Shown here: piece by piece, positions 1-12,793 of the stretch
How the letters are laid out: the number at the start of each line of letters is the position of its first letter
How positions within the stretch are numbered: position 1 is the stretch's first letter
Assembly (NCBI RefSeq): GCF_032854445.1
Contig: NC_088305.1
Location: forward strand, 6,763,606-6,827,605
Length of the DNA stretch: 64,000 nt
Direction of reading: 5' to 3'
From: Liolophura sinensis
Lineage: Eukaryota; Mollusca; Polyplacophora; Chitonida; Chitonidae
Translations under genes and position numbers: made by a program
Notes under the pieces: model-generated
Told to the model about the DNA's origin: nothing
Seen by the model: only the letters and a program-made list of their open reading frames with translations
Database searches by the model: none

Positions 1-332
1 GAGTGAGTGAGTGAGTGCTTGGGGTTTAACGTCGTACTTAACAATTTTTCTGTCAAATGACGACGAAAGAATCCTTAGAGTGCGTGTAATGTGCCTCCTT
101 GTTGCAGGATGGATTTCCACCGCTCGTTTTTTGCTTCACTGAGACGCCTTACCGAAGGCAAGTAAGCCATTATGCTGATACGGGTCAACCACTCATTGTA
201 CTATACAATTCATGCTGAACACAAAGCGAGGAAGTTACAATTTCCTCTTTTAAAGTCTTAGGTGTGACTCCACCCAGGATTGACCCTGCATCTACCGCTC
301 CTGAAGCGGACGCTCGACCAATAGTGCCGATA
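1..332 (-). mobile_element. tRNA-derived SINE, cut by the window edge
   Basis: Read on the minus strand, the element starts near 332 with a tRNA-like head (an A-box-like stretch, then GGTCAATCCT as a degenerate B box near 275-285). The body follows and it ends in a (CACT)n tail at 1-17. The text next to the tail, GACGTTAAACCCCAAGC-like, is typical of a SINE group I recognise as very common in molluscs. Family assignment is from memory. The tail continues past the left edge. Confidence 0.75.
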
Positions 333-3300
333 TATGTTTATTGACAATCAGTGGTTAGACTCTTGTTGTGCATGGTCATGTTTTCTTGCATGGACTTTAA
401 CGAAGCTTCAGTAGAGTCTGATATTTTCAATCAGTTCTGCTTTTGCGTCAATCTAAAATTGTCTATGCTCCGTGGGGAACAGCGTTGTATGTCATCGAAA
501 AGGCAAACAAATCGATAGTCTTGTTTTTCAGTGTACCGGAAATAGCATACAACTTAATTTCAACACGGATATAGCTGAACAGGTAGCGTCTGTTTCCGAC
601 GGAATACAGCGTTCTAGGGACTGTGATTTTCAACTTACACGATCATCCCGTAGCAGATGACTCCCTGGGAGGATCCGACGAATTAGCCAGCGATTCGGAG
701 GACGAGCGGTGCATGCCAAGAATCGCGCTGTTCGAAAAATTTTCAGAGATGTCAATAAGTATCATTCCCTTCTCAAAACATTTATCTGGTAGTCCTTTGT
801 GTTTTTCTGACTGTTTCAAAGAGCTAAACGCTACAACAAAAAGTGTAAAGCAGGTTAACAAAAAACCTTTCACTGTTGGCAATATGTCGGAGCTAGTGAT
901 CTTTTGTATTAAATACCATCAGCAATGGGTATGTTATCCCTTACATGTCTTACACATGTATGCAGGCCAGGAGGGAAGCTTGGCGATCCCTAGTTACTTC
1001 TAAAGGTAGTAAAACTTACGTTGTAATGACAAATGTTTTGTGTTCGTTTGAGCTGGCGAATTAGAACATAAAGGCAATTTTGGTACCGAATATGACTGAT
1101 TTTTACAGACAGCTGAATATGGGCGACCCTCTAACAGAAATAAGACTATAGTGTACCAAGTCCCCCTTTGAACTCCTCTCCTAGTAAACGAAGCAGAAAT
1201 CTTTGCGTGCGATTTCTTTCTTTGAAAATATTTCTTGCCTGTAGCACGCTACATGATTCCTTGCTTCTTTTATAGTTTGTTTTGATTGGCTTAGCCTTCA
1301 GACACAGAGATGATGGATTAGTTTCAAACTTTTCAGGTTCCTGATACAGCTTCACAGCAGCCAAAATTTACTTCCATGCATTGTCAGAAAAAAAAAATTT
1401 TCAACTGCTTTTGCATTTTGAAGTATTAAAATAAGCTAGTGAGGAAAGATTGACAATAAGCTGTTACGGCTTGAAACTGGAAACATGAGTGCTGTCATAC
1501 TAGTGGGATGTTCTTGAACGTGACGCATAATTTACACACAACTGTAGAAATAAACAAATGTATAAACGAACAAATGACAAATTTTTGTATTGAATGCTGC
1601 AGGAGAGTCCGTGGCATGTCTGCCTTTTATGTCACGCGATCGCGCTGATAAGCGTATAGTAATTAGAACTAACGCAGTCTTTTTGACAGCTGCAAAATTT
1701 GCCGAAATTTAAAAGTATGTTTTCTTCAGTAGATGTATACCTGTGACTCAGCACAAAATAAGATGTTTATAAATTAATCCCAAGACACCGCCACTTTTTT
1801 TCTCCCAGGTTAGTTAATTTTCAGGACCAAGGATGGCCAATTAATATAGCCTGTTGATCAGTTATGAGTTCGGCATGCATGTACTACCATAATTGATTTT
1901 TTTCACGTGAATGCCCACATCCTCACACACCATTTATTACAGTATTTTTCAGGTAGATGGATGACGACTGTTTATTGTTGACTACAATGCCTATAACCAC
2001 TGTCAGACCCAGAGAAAATCTTCACGCTACCGAAGACAGAATGCCCAGAATATCCGGGCGATTTTGACCATCTAGTAAAGACATAGTATATGTCAACTGC
2101 TCGGGCGAGTGTAGCACCTTCCACATTTTGATTCAGATAGGTTTTGCTGTAAAACCATTTTCGTTACTTCCAGAGAACAGGAGACAAAATATCGTTCGCA
2201 CTACACCGTTGTCATTCACTGGGCGACGAATATAAGTCTGCGAGGCAAACAATTAATAGACATTTAGGAGAGGACAAAACAGCGTTCTGTCAGATTAATA
2301 AATCAGTACCTTACACCGAAGGCGCAACTTACCAGAGGGTAGGTGTATCACAAAAGCATTGGCAACCCGGTTCTTCATGATATCCCCGACGTAACACAAG
2401 ATCTCTCTAAAAGACTTCCGAGAAATCATTTAGAATCCATAACACCATTAGCATTTACAAAAGAAGACAGAACCGCCACGACATCCTCTTAGACGGTGCC
2501 TCAAGGAGTGAATTGTGTTCGCGTTTCATTAACGATGACAGGCATCCCTATGGTCGACACGCCCGGTATTTTGTCAAAAAACGGATATCTGGAGATTCAT
2601 TAAGGCTTACGGGATAATCGTTAATAAACGTAACATCCAAACTCAATCCGACAAGCAGCATTGCGAAACACATGCACTTAAATATAGCCTTGGCTACACA
2701 TTTCCATGATAAATTCTGCATGTTCAGGAAAGGATTACAACTTTCGGATGTTATTTATACTATATTGATAATTCAGCCAGTGTGACCCTTTCGCAGCTTC
2801 TAATCAAATCTTCACTTTCTATGTATGGGGTGTTCAGACATCCAATCACAGCAGGTTAATTTCCTCATAGGAGAGATTTATGGCTTGACGATGTCGACAA
2901 TATGTCAGTCATATCGTGGGGAGGAGCAGGAAGTGAATGATATCGGCGCGCCAGTATAGGCCTACCCTGGCCTATAGAGACATCCTCCCCATATAGCTTA
3001 CACAAGGCAACAACGATGTCATTTTTCAGTATACACGCTTGTTAAAAAGAAGACAAAGATATTGACACCGGAACATCAACCTGGTGAAAATATCTCTTTG
3101 TCATTTCCTACCCAAAATACTCACCATGCCATTTGACAAACTACGCTATCCGATATTTAAAACCCAAGTTTGTGTGGCATTATTTACAGGGGAGCATTCA
3201 ACACCCCACCATGGAACGATAGAGGGGGGCCATTCCCACAGACATAACCCTGTCATGATGACAAACATAAACCCCATAAACCTAAAGTGCTCAGACTGAG

Positions 3301-3560
3301 AGTTCTCTTTTCGGAAAAAAAGCGGTGGCCCTGAAAAGGACTGTTGTCGTTCCTGCTGTCATTAACCAGGCCTGCCAGGTGGAGACTTGTAGTTGGGGGG
3401 TGGGTTCTGTCCCCACCGCATTAGGCATTATATCGCGCGAGAGTGTCTTGAATCTACCGAACGCTTGTCTTCATTGATATTGTAAACAATGATTATCTAC
3501 TGGTGAGAGGTCCAAAGTATAGAACTAAGAAAGTTAAATATGAGAGCTAAGAACATAGTC
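333..3560. other. No supported gene; unique-looking AT-rich DNA
   Basis: I see no domain, no convincing exon chain and no tandem array here. An open frame at 623-1003 (plus) has an acidic patch near its start (GGSDELASDSEDE) that could be part of a decayed transposase or a host exon, but nothing else in it is recognisable. A short stretch at about 530-580 is flanked by an acceptor-like and a donor-like site but encodes nothing I know. Confidence 0.5.
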
Positions 3561-3579
3561 CGTTCAGCGCTTGAAAATG

Positions 3580-3998
3580 TTACAAATAAATGGTCCAAAG
3601 GAGTGAAGGTAGAACCTTCAGTCCTAGCCACTTGTTAAGGAAAAGGTTGTGTATGCAATCCACCATATCAATACTAATGCTCATGCGACAGCCAAGTAAG
3701 TTCTGAAGGATCCTGCTGTGTGAAAGATACTTGATGACCTTCGAAGAAAATACGTGATCGTTCCTGCGGACAAATCCCCTAATAATATTATATTTGCCTG
3801 CAAGAATTATTACTATCAAATTCTTCTGGAGGAGCTTAATTAATAATATTACCACTGCCGCAACAACGTTTTCCATAACGACCTATACTCTGGAGGAACT
3901 ATTTAAAAAAATTCAGTCCTTTCTGAAACAGAGGAGTATATCCGTACAAACACATTTCCGCGAAAATAAGTGCCATCGAACACAAAACCCATGTAAGT
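3580..3998 (+). pseudogene. Reverse-transcriptase-associated fragment (retroelement remnant)
   Basis: Two adjacent frames together read like a region common in invertebrate reverse-transcriptase proteins. From 3730 the plus strand gives LDDLRRKYVIVPADKSPNN followed by an IIFACKNYYYQILLEEL stretch, and after one frameshift near 3840 it gives a TTYTLEELFKKIQSFLKQ stretch. The VPADK-x-x-NN-x-x-x-x-CK-x-YY pattern is one I associate with Penelope-like or related retroelement proteins; the exact clade is uncertain. No polymerase catalytic motif is present, no start is evident, and the frame is broken, so this is a short relic. The 3580-3730 stretch is included only because one frame continues weakly upstream. 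Confidence 0.5.
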
Positions 3999-3999
3999 A

Positions 4000-5570
4000 A
4001 TTTATTAATGTATCATGCATTACAGTTATAAATTCCTTAAGAAATACTACAGTTCTAATATTTTTTTCAAACACGTTAATTAGAAATACCTAATTAGTAT
4101 GTATTCCGGCTTTCACAAATCCAGCTGAATTGATCGTCAGTTAATCTTACTCTCTTTTAAGGAGGCTTAGCTTCGTCTAAGTATCGCCACATTGCGACGT
4201 TGCTGTTGTTGATTTATTTGCCACACTAAGAGACATACAAATCGATAATTTGTAGTGGGCGTGTGTACGTGATACGATATACATGCGATGAGAGAGGCTA
4301 TTTTTTGATCGACTGTACTTGCCTTCCACTCAGGTCACCTTTCCGGCGCGCCCTATACATCGCTTAGGGGTTTCCGCGCTTCGAACTTCCTTTTCATAAT
4401 GAAGATTTCTGAGAAATTTACTCAAATCTGTCACAGTTCACTCAAGGTTTCACTGACACTGCTGATACATGAGGATTAAATAGTGGGATTTATTTATATC
4501 ACATTTAATCCTTCGTCGTCTCCCGGAATGAGTGACACGAATATTTGCATACACAGCAGGTAAGGGATTCGTCTTATAAAGATTAACAGTCTTCAAAAGA
4601 TTAAAAGGTTAGGAGGGTTAATTTCCTTTTTCTGATCAAGTTACTGTATTGTATAGCATTGCAAACAAGTTTAAATGATAACATTGATACTTGAATGCTT
4701 TAGTTGTTTTATTACTTTTGGCGTTTCTGTAATGAAGATTGATTTTCCTTTATCAGTTGTCCAAAAATTCTGTTAAGATCCGCGAAAATTGATTCCCGCG
4801 AATGTGTTTCCTCGTGAAATCCGCGAAAGTTTGTAGCCGCTAATAAAAGGGCATTTACAGTAATTCTCTTGTATGTCACTATGGTTTGCGTTCAGGATCT
4901 GTGGTGCTCTGCTTCATGATTGTGGATAAAACACCTGCTACAGTAGCACTCGTGTCCAACTTAAAAGCAGACTTTCCATTTATTACTGACTACTTGTCGG
5001 GGACAGGACATACATCTGACAGCTGAATTGCAGTGAGAAGGGGGATTTGGGAGTGTGGTGGTTGGGAGGGGTGATGTACACATTTAGTAGAATTATAAAA
5101 GGATAATTTGTAATATATTACCAAGGATATATCAAGAAAAGTTAGCAGAACCTGTATATGTCATTCAATTAGCCGGACCGGGCTTTGCACTTTGATCAAA
5201 TTCCTTCAACGCCGCCCTTTACCAGATGACCTTTAGAGTATATCGAACTCTGAATACGTATTGCTGTGAAAGGCATCGGTAATTTCGTAGAAAATATATG
5301 AACAATGTTTGCTCAGAAAAGTAAAATTTCAGTGGTTAGGTCCAACTGAAAAGTTGAATGGCCTGAATTCCCAGTTTCCTCACGGGAATATTAACCATGT
5401 AGAGTTCATCTGGTACCTGTTTATCTGGAACATGCATGGCACGACCATTCATGTATGTTCCTGTGTCCTAATAAATGTCTAAAGTAAACAGAAGAATTGC
5501 CAAATTCTGATGTGTATTTATCTACTAATCACTAAAAGTATACTCCAAAGTTACGAAGGGTGCACGATAT
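4000..5570. other. No feature recognised
   Basis: AT-rich single-copy-looking sequence. I found no coding signature, tandem repeat or recognisable mobile element in it. Confidence 0.45.
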
Positions 5571-5573
5571 GAC

Positions 5574-5669
5574 ATGGTGTATGCCAGCTATCACACTGTC
5601 ATCACTACTCTGGTTTTCCTCTCTGTGCTGTACGTCTTCATCACATACAACCAGCAGATACATTACCAG
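5574..5669 (+). CDS. Candidate first exon encoding a signal anchor (weak)
   Basis: An ATG in a good Kozak context (G at -3, G at +4) opens a 32-codon frame with a hydrophobic run (TVITTLVFLSVLYVFI) after six polar residues. It runs in phase 0 into a donor-like CAG|GTACCT at 5669/5670. A short N-terminal cytosolic tail plus one membrane segment is how type II membrane enzymes such as Golgi glycosyltransferases or sulfotransferases begin, but no second exon can be identified and no family can be named. It may be chance. The longer frame that starts at 5560 is out of frame with this one and looks non-coding. Confidence 0.2.
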
Positions 5670-7439
5670 GTACCTGAGCACTCATCCCTTTGAAAGCTCA
5701 TTCAGTTCATTCGGACTTCAATTAAACTGGTCAAGTATCTTGACCAAACTCTTCAGCTGAACACGAGTGAGGCAAAATACGCAACGTGTATGTGGATTAC
5801 ATAAATCAAGACTGCATACAGAACCGCTACAGTAATTATTCCCAGAAATCAAGCGCCCAAAAATGATTAAAATATTATTAAACTTCACTGCTTACATGTA
5901 TCCGGCTGTAGTCTTTAAGCAGCTTTCCCAAATCATCGGCAGGCCTGCAGGTACCTATAATGGTGAACAATCAATTACCTACTGAGAAAAAAATTTGAAT
6001 CGGTTTTAATTTTAATATGGCAACAAAGGTTTTTAATTCACGGGAAGCAAGCCTTGATCAGCTGGAGTATCCAACCTCAGACAGACGGCCCTAGCCACGT
6101 CAAGAGTCCCATAAATGGACATAAACTATTAACAGTTGTATTCTAATTAGATTCCATACCAAGGTTTCATCGAATTTGGACAAACACCCATTACACAATG
6201 TAGTATTCAGCACCGAGTGCACTCCGACTAAAACTTTCACAACTACCCCAGCCTGGTATGGCTGGAAACACGTGTGTCGGTTTCTGACGTTAGCCTAGAT
6301 GCATAAATTATGTCACACAACATGTCTAATTCGATATTATGGGCTCGGTAATATCGTAAAATAAGTAGGTAGTTATGTAAAAATGTCAGAATGTACGAAA
6401 CTTTAATTTTCTTTAAGAACAGTTTGTATACAATCGTGTCGCTACTGACGTTTCTTCAGATTTATTTCTAATGTACGCTCGTAGTCTTTCACTGCTCGCC
6501 GGTTTACACAACGATGTTAGTACCGGTGGCAAATAGTTAGCCTTCACATTTTGAGGACCACATGTTTTGACATTTCAGGTATACCGAACGAGAGATTCTA
6601 TTAGCCGGCGTTGAACTGAACACAGCTAATCAATGCATATATCGCAGACGTTTTCGAAAACATCAGTTTCTCGGGAGTTTTACAGTTTACGTGTGCAGAG
6701 TTTTAAAGGGCATTGGAAAGCAGCAATATGGCAAAGAGGTAAATTTTCCAACACCCTGCAGAGTGTCTCTCCCGGTCTTCTCGAGCGGGTGAGGCTCACA
6801 CAAGTGTGACGGAAGCTCTGGTCGACTACGGGTTATCCCCCACTCCCCATAGGGATTTCACAACAGCCCTCGCAAGGCATCATTTTCTATAGCTCCGGGG
6901 AATGCGTCTGTAATTATGAAGAAGGTACGGTATCTCCTCTAGTTCGGTGCTAGCTTCTACAATATGCTCCCGAACCCGTAGACCGAACGAAGGATTCACT
7001 TGACTATTATTATATTTATCTGCATAGGACAGCTGAAAAGCACTGTTGTAGACTTGTGTCATACGACAAATTTGCCTAGAGGGCCGTAGTCTTTTTTTTC
7101 ACTCCGTAGACCACACGGGGGAATTCAGACTGAAGCCTGCAATCTATAACATTTAGAATAAAACCCTGACGTAAACTGCCAAGAGACCCTATTTCACCCA
7201 TTACGTGTGACCATTTGCCAGTTATCACACTGTCACACTAAATCTACAATGGAATACTTCCAGTTCATAGCCTGAATTAAAGTACAGTAGTAGAAAATTC
7301 TGTTTCTGATTTTGCTGCTGTATTAGAAGAATACGCGTCGCCATTTCCAGAAGTCTGTCCCAAGAGGCCACAACAATGATCCCAATGACGCTGGTTATAA
7401 TAAATGTGTGGGGCATCAGGGATCGAGAGGATTAACACG
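5670..7439. other. No supported gene; small repeat fragments
   Basis: No coding signature. The stretch at about 7060-7085 (GCCTAGAGGGCCGTAGTC) resembles the end of the 330-bp repeat described at 14680-14990. The stretch at about 7150-7210 resembles 27795-27870, pointing to another low-copy dispersed repeat. Confidence 0.4.
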
Positions 7440-7690
7440 CCAACCTTAGCATGATCCAGCAGCCTCCCAACAATGCGGTCGCTGAGAGTTCAAGTCCAGC
7501 TCACTTTGGCTTTCTCGACGGCCGTACGTGGGAGGGTCTCGCAGCAATCTTCGGATTGTCGTGGGTTTCCCTTGGTCTTTGCCCAGTTTCCTCCGACCAT
7601 AATGCTGACCGGTGTCGTATAAGCGAAATATTCCTGAATACGGCGTAAAACACCAATCAAATAAATAAATAAATGCATAAATCAAATAAA
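7440..7690 (+). mobile_element. SINE, tRNA-derived, nearly full length (family S2)
   Basis: The tRNA-like head carries a B-box-like GTTCAAGTCC at 7488-7497. The body follows, with a conserved 3' part reading TATAAGCGAAATATTCCTGA and GGCGTAAAACACCAATC, and the (AAAT)n tail ends near 7690. The same element recurs at least eight times in this window, which fixes its orientation and ends. Open frames across it on both strands are artefacts of the repeat. Confidence 0.8.
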
Positions 7691-8990
7691 AGTGTTTATT
7701 AGTGTTTGCCATATTAAAGTCAGTTGTAGACAGTCACGGCAAATAGTGAAGTTAACGTCACCCTAGCCCCTTCCCCTGCTTGATTGCCTATAACTATTTT
7801 TCATTCAACTAAATATCCACTTTATTGTATCATTAGACCAAGTACATTTTGTATTAGCTTCATTTATTAAGTTGACCCTTTGGTTCCAACTAAATCAGTC
7901 GATGTGAGATGTAAATCGTTTTTCAGTACCGTTAAAATTAAGCCGCCAAATATATTTAAGTGGCGTATATAATTCCTCAGCAAATGCAAAAAATTGTTTT
8001 TAATCTTATGTCGCTATAAAAGCTTTATTGTATCAAGAGTAAAACAAAAGCAGCGACGACAGTAGGACAGCTCACAACTAGTCACACGTAACTGGTGAAA
8101 TGCGGTTACGACACCCACGGGCGCCCGATGCTTTAAGATTACCTTAAAATGAAATTTATTACCCACTACTGCGAGAGATTTTGAAATACATGCATAGCCT
8201 GAAATGCTTTACAATCTTTAAGCATATGGCAAGCCTGCTGCCTTTAAACATTCTACTTCAAAGAGAGTACAGTTATCCCTTCTCAGATTAATAATCGTCG
8301 GAATTCATTGTAACACCCATTGTCTGGAATTTATAATATTCTCTAGTCTGAACTACATCTATGCGTCGAAACAGATATTCGTATACGAGCCATCAATCAA
8401 AACGGACGTTTCGGATAAAAAATCGCAAGGATATTTCCCCAAACGAAGATAAACACAACCCCCCACAGAACTAAGAAAGTAAGCAAAATTACCGACTTAG
8501 CACTTGGTGCACTGCACATGCGTTGTCTTTCAAATATGCTTCCCGTTGAATATAATCGTCAAGTCCGACACTGATAAACCTGTCAAAAACGAGGCTGAAT
8601 TCTAGAGTTCCTCACCGTCATCAGTGCTGTTTTGCCTCAAACTGATTTTGTCTCGCAGCTCGATGCTTATCGTTCGGAAAGATATATCTAAGACCTCAAT
8701 CCGCAGTATATATCAAGTTGCTATCTATCATTTATAAAAGTTAATTTCCATGAACATATTCTGACATGCCTGCCCAAACGACTGCTTTGAGATTTCATTT
8801 AAATGGAAGTTTCATGTCTCTATTAGAATTTCTGTTTAAACCTGTCCCGGGTGGCCTCAAAAGTGAAGAGAATGGGAACTCAGCATCTGACACAAGTCTG
8901 GCGCAAAATAAGCCAAGCTTTGAGCTCTCTGGCGTGGGCTGGTGAATAGAATACGGCATTCTCTTCAGAAACATTCCTTCCCTCCCATTT
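7691..8990. other. No feature recognised
   Basis: No coding signature or tandem repeat. The stretch at about 8915-8960 has a weak resemblance to the end of the 330-bp repeat at 14680-14990. Confidence 0.4.
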
Positions 8991-8993
8991 CAG

Positions 8994-9113
8994 TGGTGCC
9001 TAGTGCCCGAGTGTGTTACCCAATGTGGCAAGAAACCTGTTCTGGTCGAATGTGTAAACTGTGGTGCTCGGCGAAGGTTCTACATAGATCGCCCTCCGTT
9101 TCAATTAATGTGA
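8994..9113 (+). CDS. Candidate terminal exon, Cys-rich (weak)
   Basis: A strong acceptor-like tract (TTCCTTCCCTCCCATTTCAG) ends at 8993. It is followed by a 39-codon frame that begins WCLVPECVTQCGKKP, has a CVNCGARRR stretch, and stops at 9111-9113. The start resembles the first zinc ligands of THAP-type DNA-binding domains (CLVPxC), but the rest of that domain cannot be aligned with confidence. No partner exon was found. It could be a host exon, a transposon relic or chance. Confidence 0.22.
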   Translation, partial: WCLVPECVTQCGKKPVLVECVNCGARRRFYIDRPPFQLM

Positions 9114-9870
9114 ACTCTCATGGTCAATATGGTATAAACTTCGACATGTTTGTCGCGTACTTATGTTAAATGGCAATGTGTTTTACCGAGCGATGTCATA
9201 TGTGTATTTATTCAAAGTAAAACAGCCAGATCTAATGCAAACAGGATCACATAAACATCACTCAGTTAGAGTACCTTTTTTACAGACTCAACGCCCCATA
9301 ATGAAAAAGTTTTTACATAAATTCAAACTTGAGGCAGGCCTTTACGTGTACAAAAGTATGACCCATCCAGAGTTAAGACTGCGCGGACGGTATATAAACA
9401 ATAAAAAGCTAACAGATATTTTGCTTAGGGACAAACTGATCGTGGATATAAACGAAATTTATGTAGTTGTAACGCATTAAAAGACGAAAATTTATTCTTA
9501 TTGAAAACATCTCTTATTAGATGTATTTGCAAAAGATGTCGTCTGGCCAAAACCACAACGTTTTAAGTAAGATGTGTTCGTTTTTTTTATGAAATCCGGC
9601 CTCTTGTCAACTTACCTCATGGTTTTACTCTAACTGCTCATATAAATGTTTTAACAGCAGTAAATTACATATTCCTAAGCACCATGGCTTATGTAGAGTT
9701 CAGATTAAAATGCGGTAATATTAACTGCAATTTATATACGTCAGTGGTCTAGAATGACACACAAAGGCCTAAATACTAGCATCACCAATTTTCATGCACC
9801 ATTGTTTAAGCCGAAGTATGAAAAAAGGTATTTTTTTTCTCAGGTATTTTAGAATGACTTTCTATACTTT
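9114..9870. other. No supported gene; one unassigned open frame
   Basis: A 105-codon plus-strand frame lies at 9163-9480. It has a plausible mixed composition (KKFLHKFKLEAGLYVYK near its middle), but I recognise no family and see no splice or promoter context. The rest is unremarkable AT-rich sequence. Confidence 0.3.
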
Positions 9871-9947
9871 CTGCCAGGTTTCCTCCTACCATAATGCTGG
9901 CCGCCGTTGTATGAGTGAAATATTCTTGGGTACGGCGTAAAACACTA
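9871..9947 (+). mobile_element. SINE S2, 3' fragment
   Basis: Matches the last 75 bp of the S2 SINE (TTTCCTCCTACCATAATGCTGG, then the GTGAAATATTCTTGG and GGCGTAAAACAC blocks). The (AAAT)n tail is missing. It directly abuts the candidate inverted-repeat element to its right. Confidence 0.7.
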
Positions 9948-9957
9948 CAGATACACA

Positions 9958-10538
9958 ACAGGCGAATATCCTACGCCCATCATGGCCGGACCATAAGCAG
10001 GCCATCGCGCGCGGAACCTGATCTACTCCTATACTGGCCATACTGACGCCCATTGTGGGCCCATCGTGCCATCATGTGCGAATGATCCTGCCATCCTGAT
10101 CAAAATTTGTCAGTGGTCATGCTATGTTTGTTACGAACTTATTTACGGCAAATCCGTCATGTCTTCGTGTATTGTCGATAAGCATTTTTTACTGCTCGAC
10201 AATTTGCTGCAAAATTCGAGTCTGTATCATCGGTGTTTGTAGTCTATTACTGGGAAGTATTTTGCACGCATACACTGCAGTAAATAATAGTTTCCACACT
10301 GACTCGCCTTGAGAGCATGTAGCAGTTGTGTTATGTCATAAAATCATGCGCCGCGGAATGTTGTGAAATGATGTTTGGATCATCCGGTCACGATGATAGC
10401 ATGGTAGCGCCACGACATGCGAATCCTGAACGGATTGTTCGGCCATTATACACGGACAATGGAACATGATCCGGTCATGGTGGACCCACCGTACGCCGAC
10501 CGTGGAACCAAGACGGGCGTAGGATAATCGACTGGAAT
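9958..10538. mobile_element. Candidate terminal-inverted-repeat element (MITE-like)
   Basis: The left end reads CAGGCGAATATCCTACGCCC, and the reverse complement of the right end (about 10518-10540) reads CAGTCGATTATCCTACGCCC. That is a 20-bp inverted pair with two mismatches, about 580 bp apart. The interior is unusually GC-rich and rich in GGCC and CATGG words compared with its surroundings. The CAG start would suit a hAT-type element, but no clear 8-bp target duplication is visible. The open frames inside (10124-10312 plus, 10336-10578 minus) have no recognisable domain, so it would be non-autonomous. Confidence 0.45.
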
Positions 10539-10976
10539 GCAGCTGGACTGTACCCTTGAACGACCAACTAACGACCATCGTTAACTGTGTATGACGTCAC
10601 TCTTGGCAATCTCAAGCCGCACCTTCTGCTCGTTTTTACGAGCTTATTGGCGCTTAGTCGTAGCCAATACAAGTAGTTTTTATCTGTTTGGATGTCAAAT
10701 AAAAATGAAAACGATCTGATCATGAATAGTTAGTGTATCGTAAGTACTGAATTTTGCTTTGAAAAAAAATGAATGAATGAAATGATTATGACTTAACGTC
10801 ACCTTGGGAATGTTTCAGCCATATCTTGGCGAGAACAAGTTGAAAACATGAGACGGTCATTCGTTTTCGATATGATAGCGAACATGAAAAAAGTTCGGAC
10901 AAGTTTAAAAGCAGATAAGAAAAATCAAAAGATTTAAAATTCGAAAACCACGAGATTAAAAAAAATGTTTATCCAG

Positions 10977-11102
<126 letters not shown>

Positions 11103-11439
11103 ACAATTTATAATATAATATATATAATATTATATTAAATTTTTGCCGTTGCTTGACGCCGTATTGATGATCACGTCCATAGGCCTGTGGGGCAGTGCAC
11201 CCAGCAAGAATAAAATTTTGAGTTAGACGAGAATGCCCAATACACCTCGTTAAATTTACTGGCTCTCTACGAGACCCACCATGTGTATAAGCATTATAGT
11301 CAAAGACAAGGCGAATAACGTGCAGTTTATTGCGCACCTATAAATCCCATTCACCCTGCCAAAGGCGGCCAATACATCTAGGAATATTTTACCTATAGTC
11401 TCTATAAGGTATTTTTATATTCGATATAGGGCAGGTTTA

Positions 11440-11990
11440 GCTTCCCTGTCTACGAGTGTGTTTCCATGGATACCAATATAACTCGGTAGCCAGCAGAAAA
11501 TAATATCTTAACCTCATTTAATTGGTTTTTATGTAAGAGTTTTTCTATTTATCATGCTGTATTGGTGAAAGGCAGGAGAGCGAGTCAGTACCTATCATCG
11601 CCTTCAGGGCATTCCCAGAAGAAACATATGATAAGGCCAGGGATATAGCCCTGGCCTCGGCAGAGAAGATTGAAGAAGAGGATGGAAGACGAAAAGTAGA
11701 GACTCGCTGTTCTAAGACACCCGCGGTCCCCATCCATCAGTATGTATTGGTCTATAGTCCGTATAGTTAGCCTTAATTTCAGCAAAACTTTGCTGAATTA
11801 TGAGAGGATTTCTACGTGCTTTTTTATCTTTTCGCAAATCAAACATTAGTTTAGGTTGTGGAAGAAGCCAGGGAGGAGAATTCAGAAATGACACCCGAGC
11901 TATCTCCTCTTGTTGGATGTTCCCTTACGCAATAAGGTCCCGTATACTAAATATATCTTCATATGATGGGTTGAAAACACAGTCGTAGGC
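11440..11990 (-). pseudogene. RNase H region of retrotransposon copy A
   Basis: On the minus strand, pieces in two frames read HTDGWGPRVS near 11720 (the TDG start of RNase H), SSIFSAEARAISLALSYV near 11690-11640 (the E-A-x-A-I helix) and CWLPSYIGIHGNTLVDREA near 11490-11440 (the last strand and helix with the His-Gly-Asn-x-x-x-D signature). RNase H in these elements removes RNA from the cDNA hybrid. The frame is broken at least twice. Copy B has the same blocks, for example CWVPSHIGIHGNT. Confidence 0.8.
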
Positions 11991-12034
11991 AGGGTTAGTT
12001 GGATGAGCTTTAAGCTTTGTAGTATGTTGAAGGC

Positions 12035-12182
12035 CGAGGTCTGTCAGCAACCTGCGGATGGTTGCGGGTTTCCCCCCGGGCTCTGCCCGGTTTCCACCCA
12101 CCATAATGCTGGCCGCCGTCGTATAAGTGAAATATTCTTGAGTACGGCGTAAAACACTAATCAAATAAATAAATAAATAAAT
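12035..12182 (+). mobile_element. SINE S2, 5'-truncated, inside copy A
   Basis: Covers the 3' two-thirds of S2 (CTGTCAGCAACCTGCGG onward) with an (AAAT)n tail ending near 12182. The flanking copy A sequence is interrupted between the thumb-like region and the LQHTTKLKAHPTNPAYDCVF block, and part of the retrotransposon between them seems deleted. No clear target duplication was found. Confidence 0.8.
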
Positions 12183-12793
12183 GGACGATATGACTTTAAT
12201 AAAATAGACCAGTCACCACCCCAATCAGTGCTAGACACAGCCTTAATTATATCGACAGCCTTTGTACTAGTAGCATTACTCATTTTATATGGGATATAAA
12301 AGACAATTTTCTATAAAATATCATACCCCAACATTTAGTTTCACCAACAATCTTAATCTGTTTACCACAAATTTTAGCTGTGGGTCTAGATGAAGTTTTC
12401 GTTTATTACAAAAAATATGCATACCGACAGTTCTACATGTTGAAAAACCGCCAAAACCATTTCAGTTGACCATTTCTCGATCTTATAGAGACAAAGCTGC
12501 AGCTGACGCTCGATCTTATTCATATTTTTAGCGCTGTAGCATATTAGGAAAATCATCCACATATTAAGAAACCTCTGTACCAGTTGTTCATGTTTCAGCA
12601 AAGCTCTTTATTTTTTTGCTAAACAAGGTTGGCCATAATATACTGCCCTGAGGAACACCCATTTCCTGCTCGTATAAGTCAGAAAGTGAGAACCGCACCT
12701 GTACCTTAAACTGACGATCAGATAAGAATTCAGATATAAGTATCGGTAAACGGCTTTTCAGACCCATGTCCAAGAGGTCTTTTAAAATACCAT

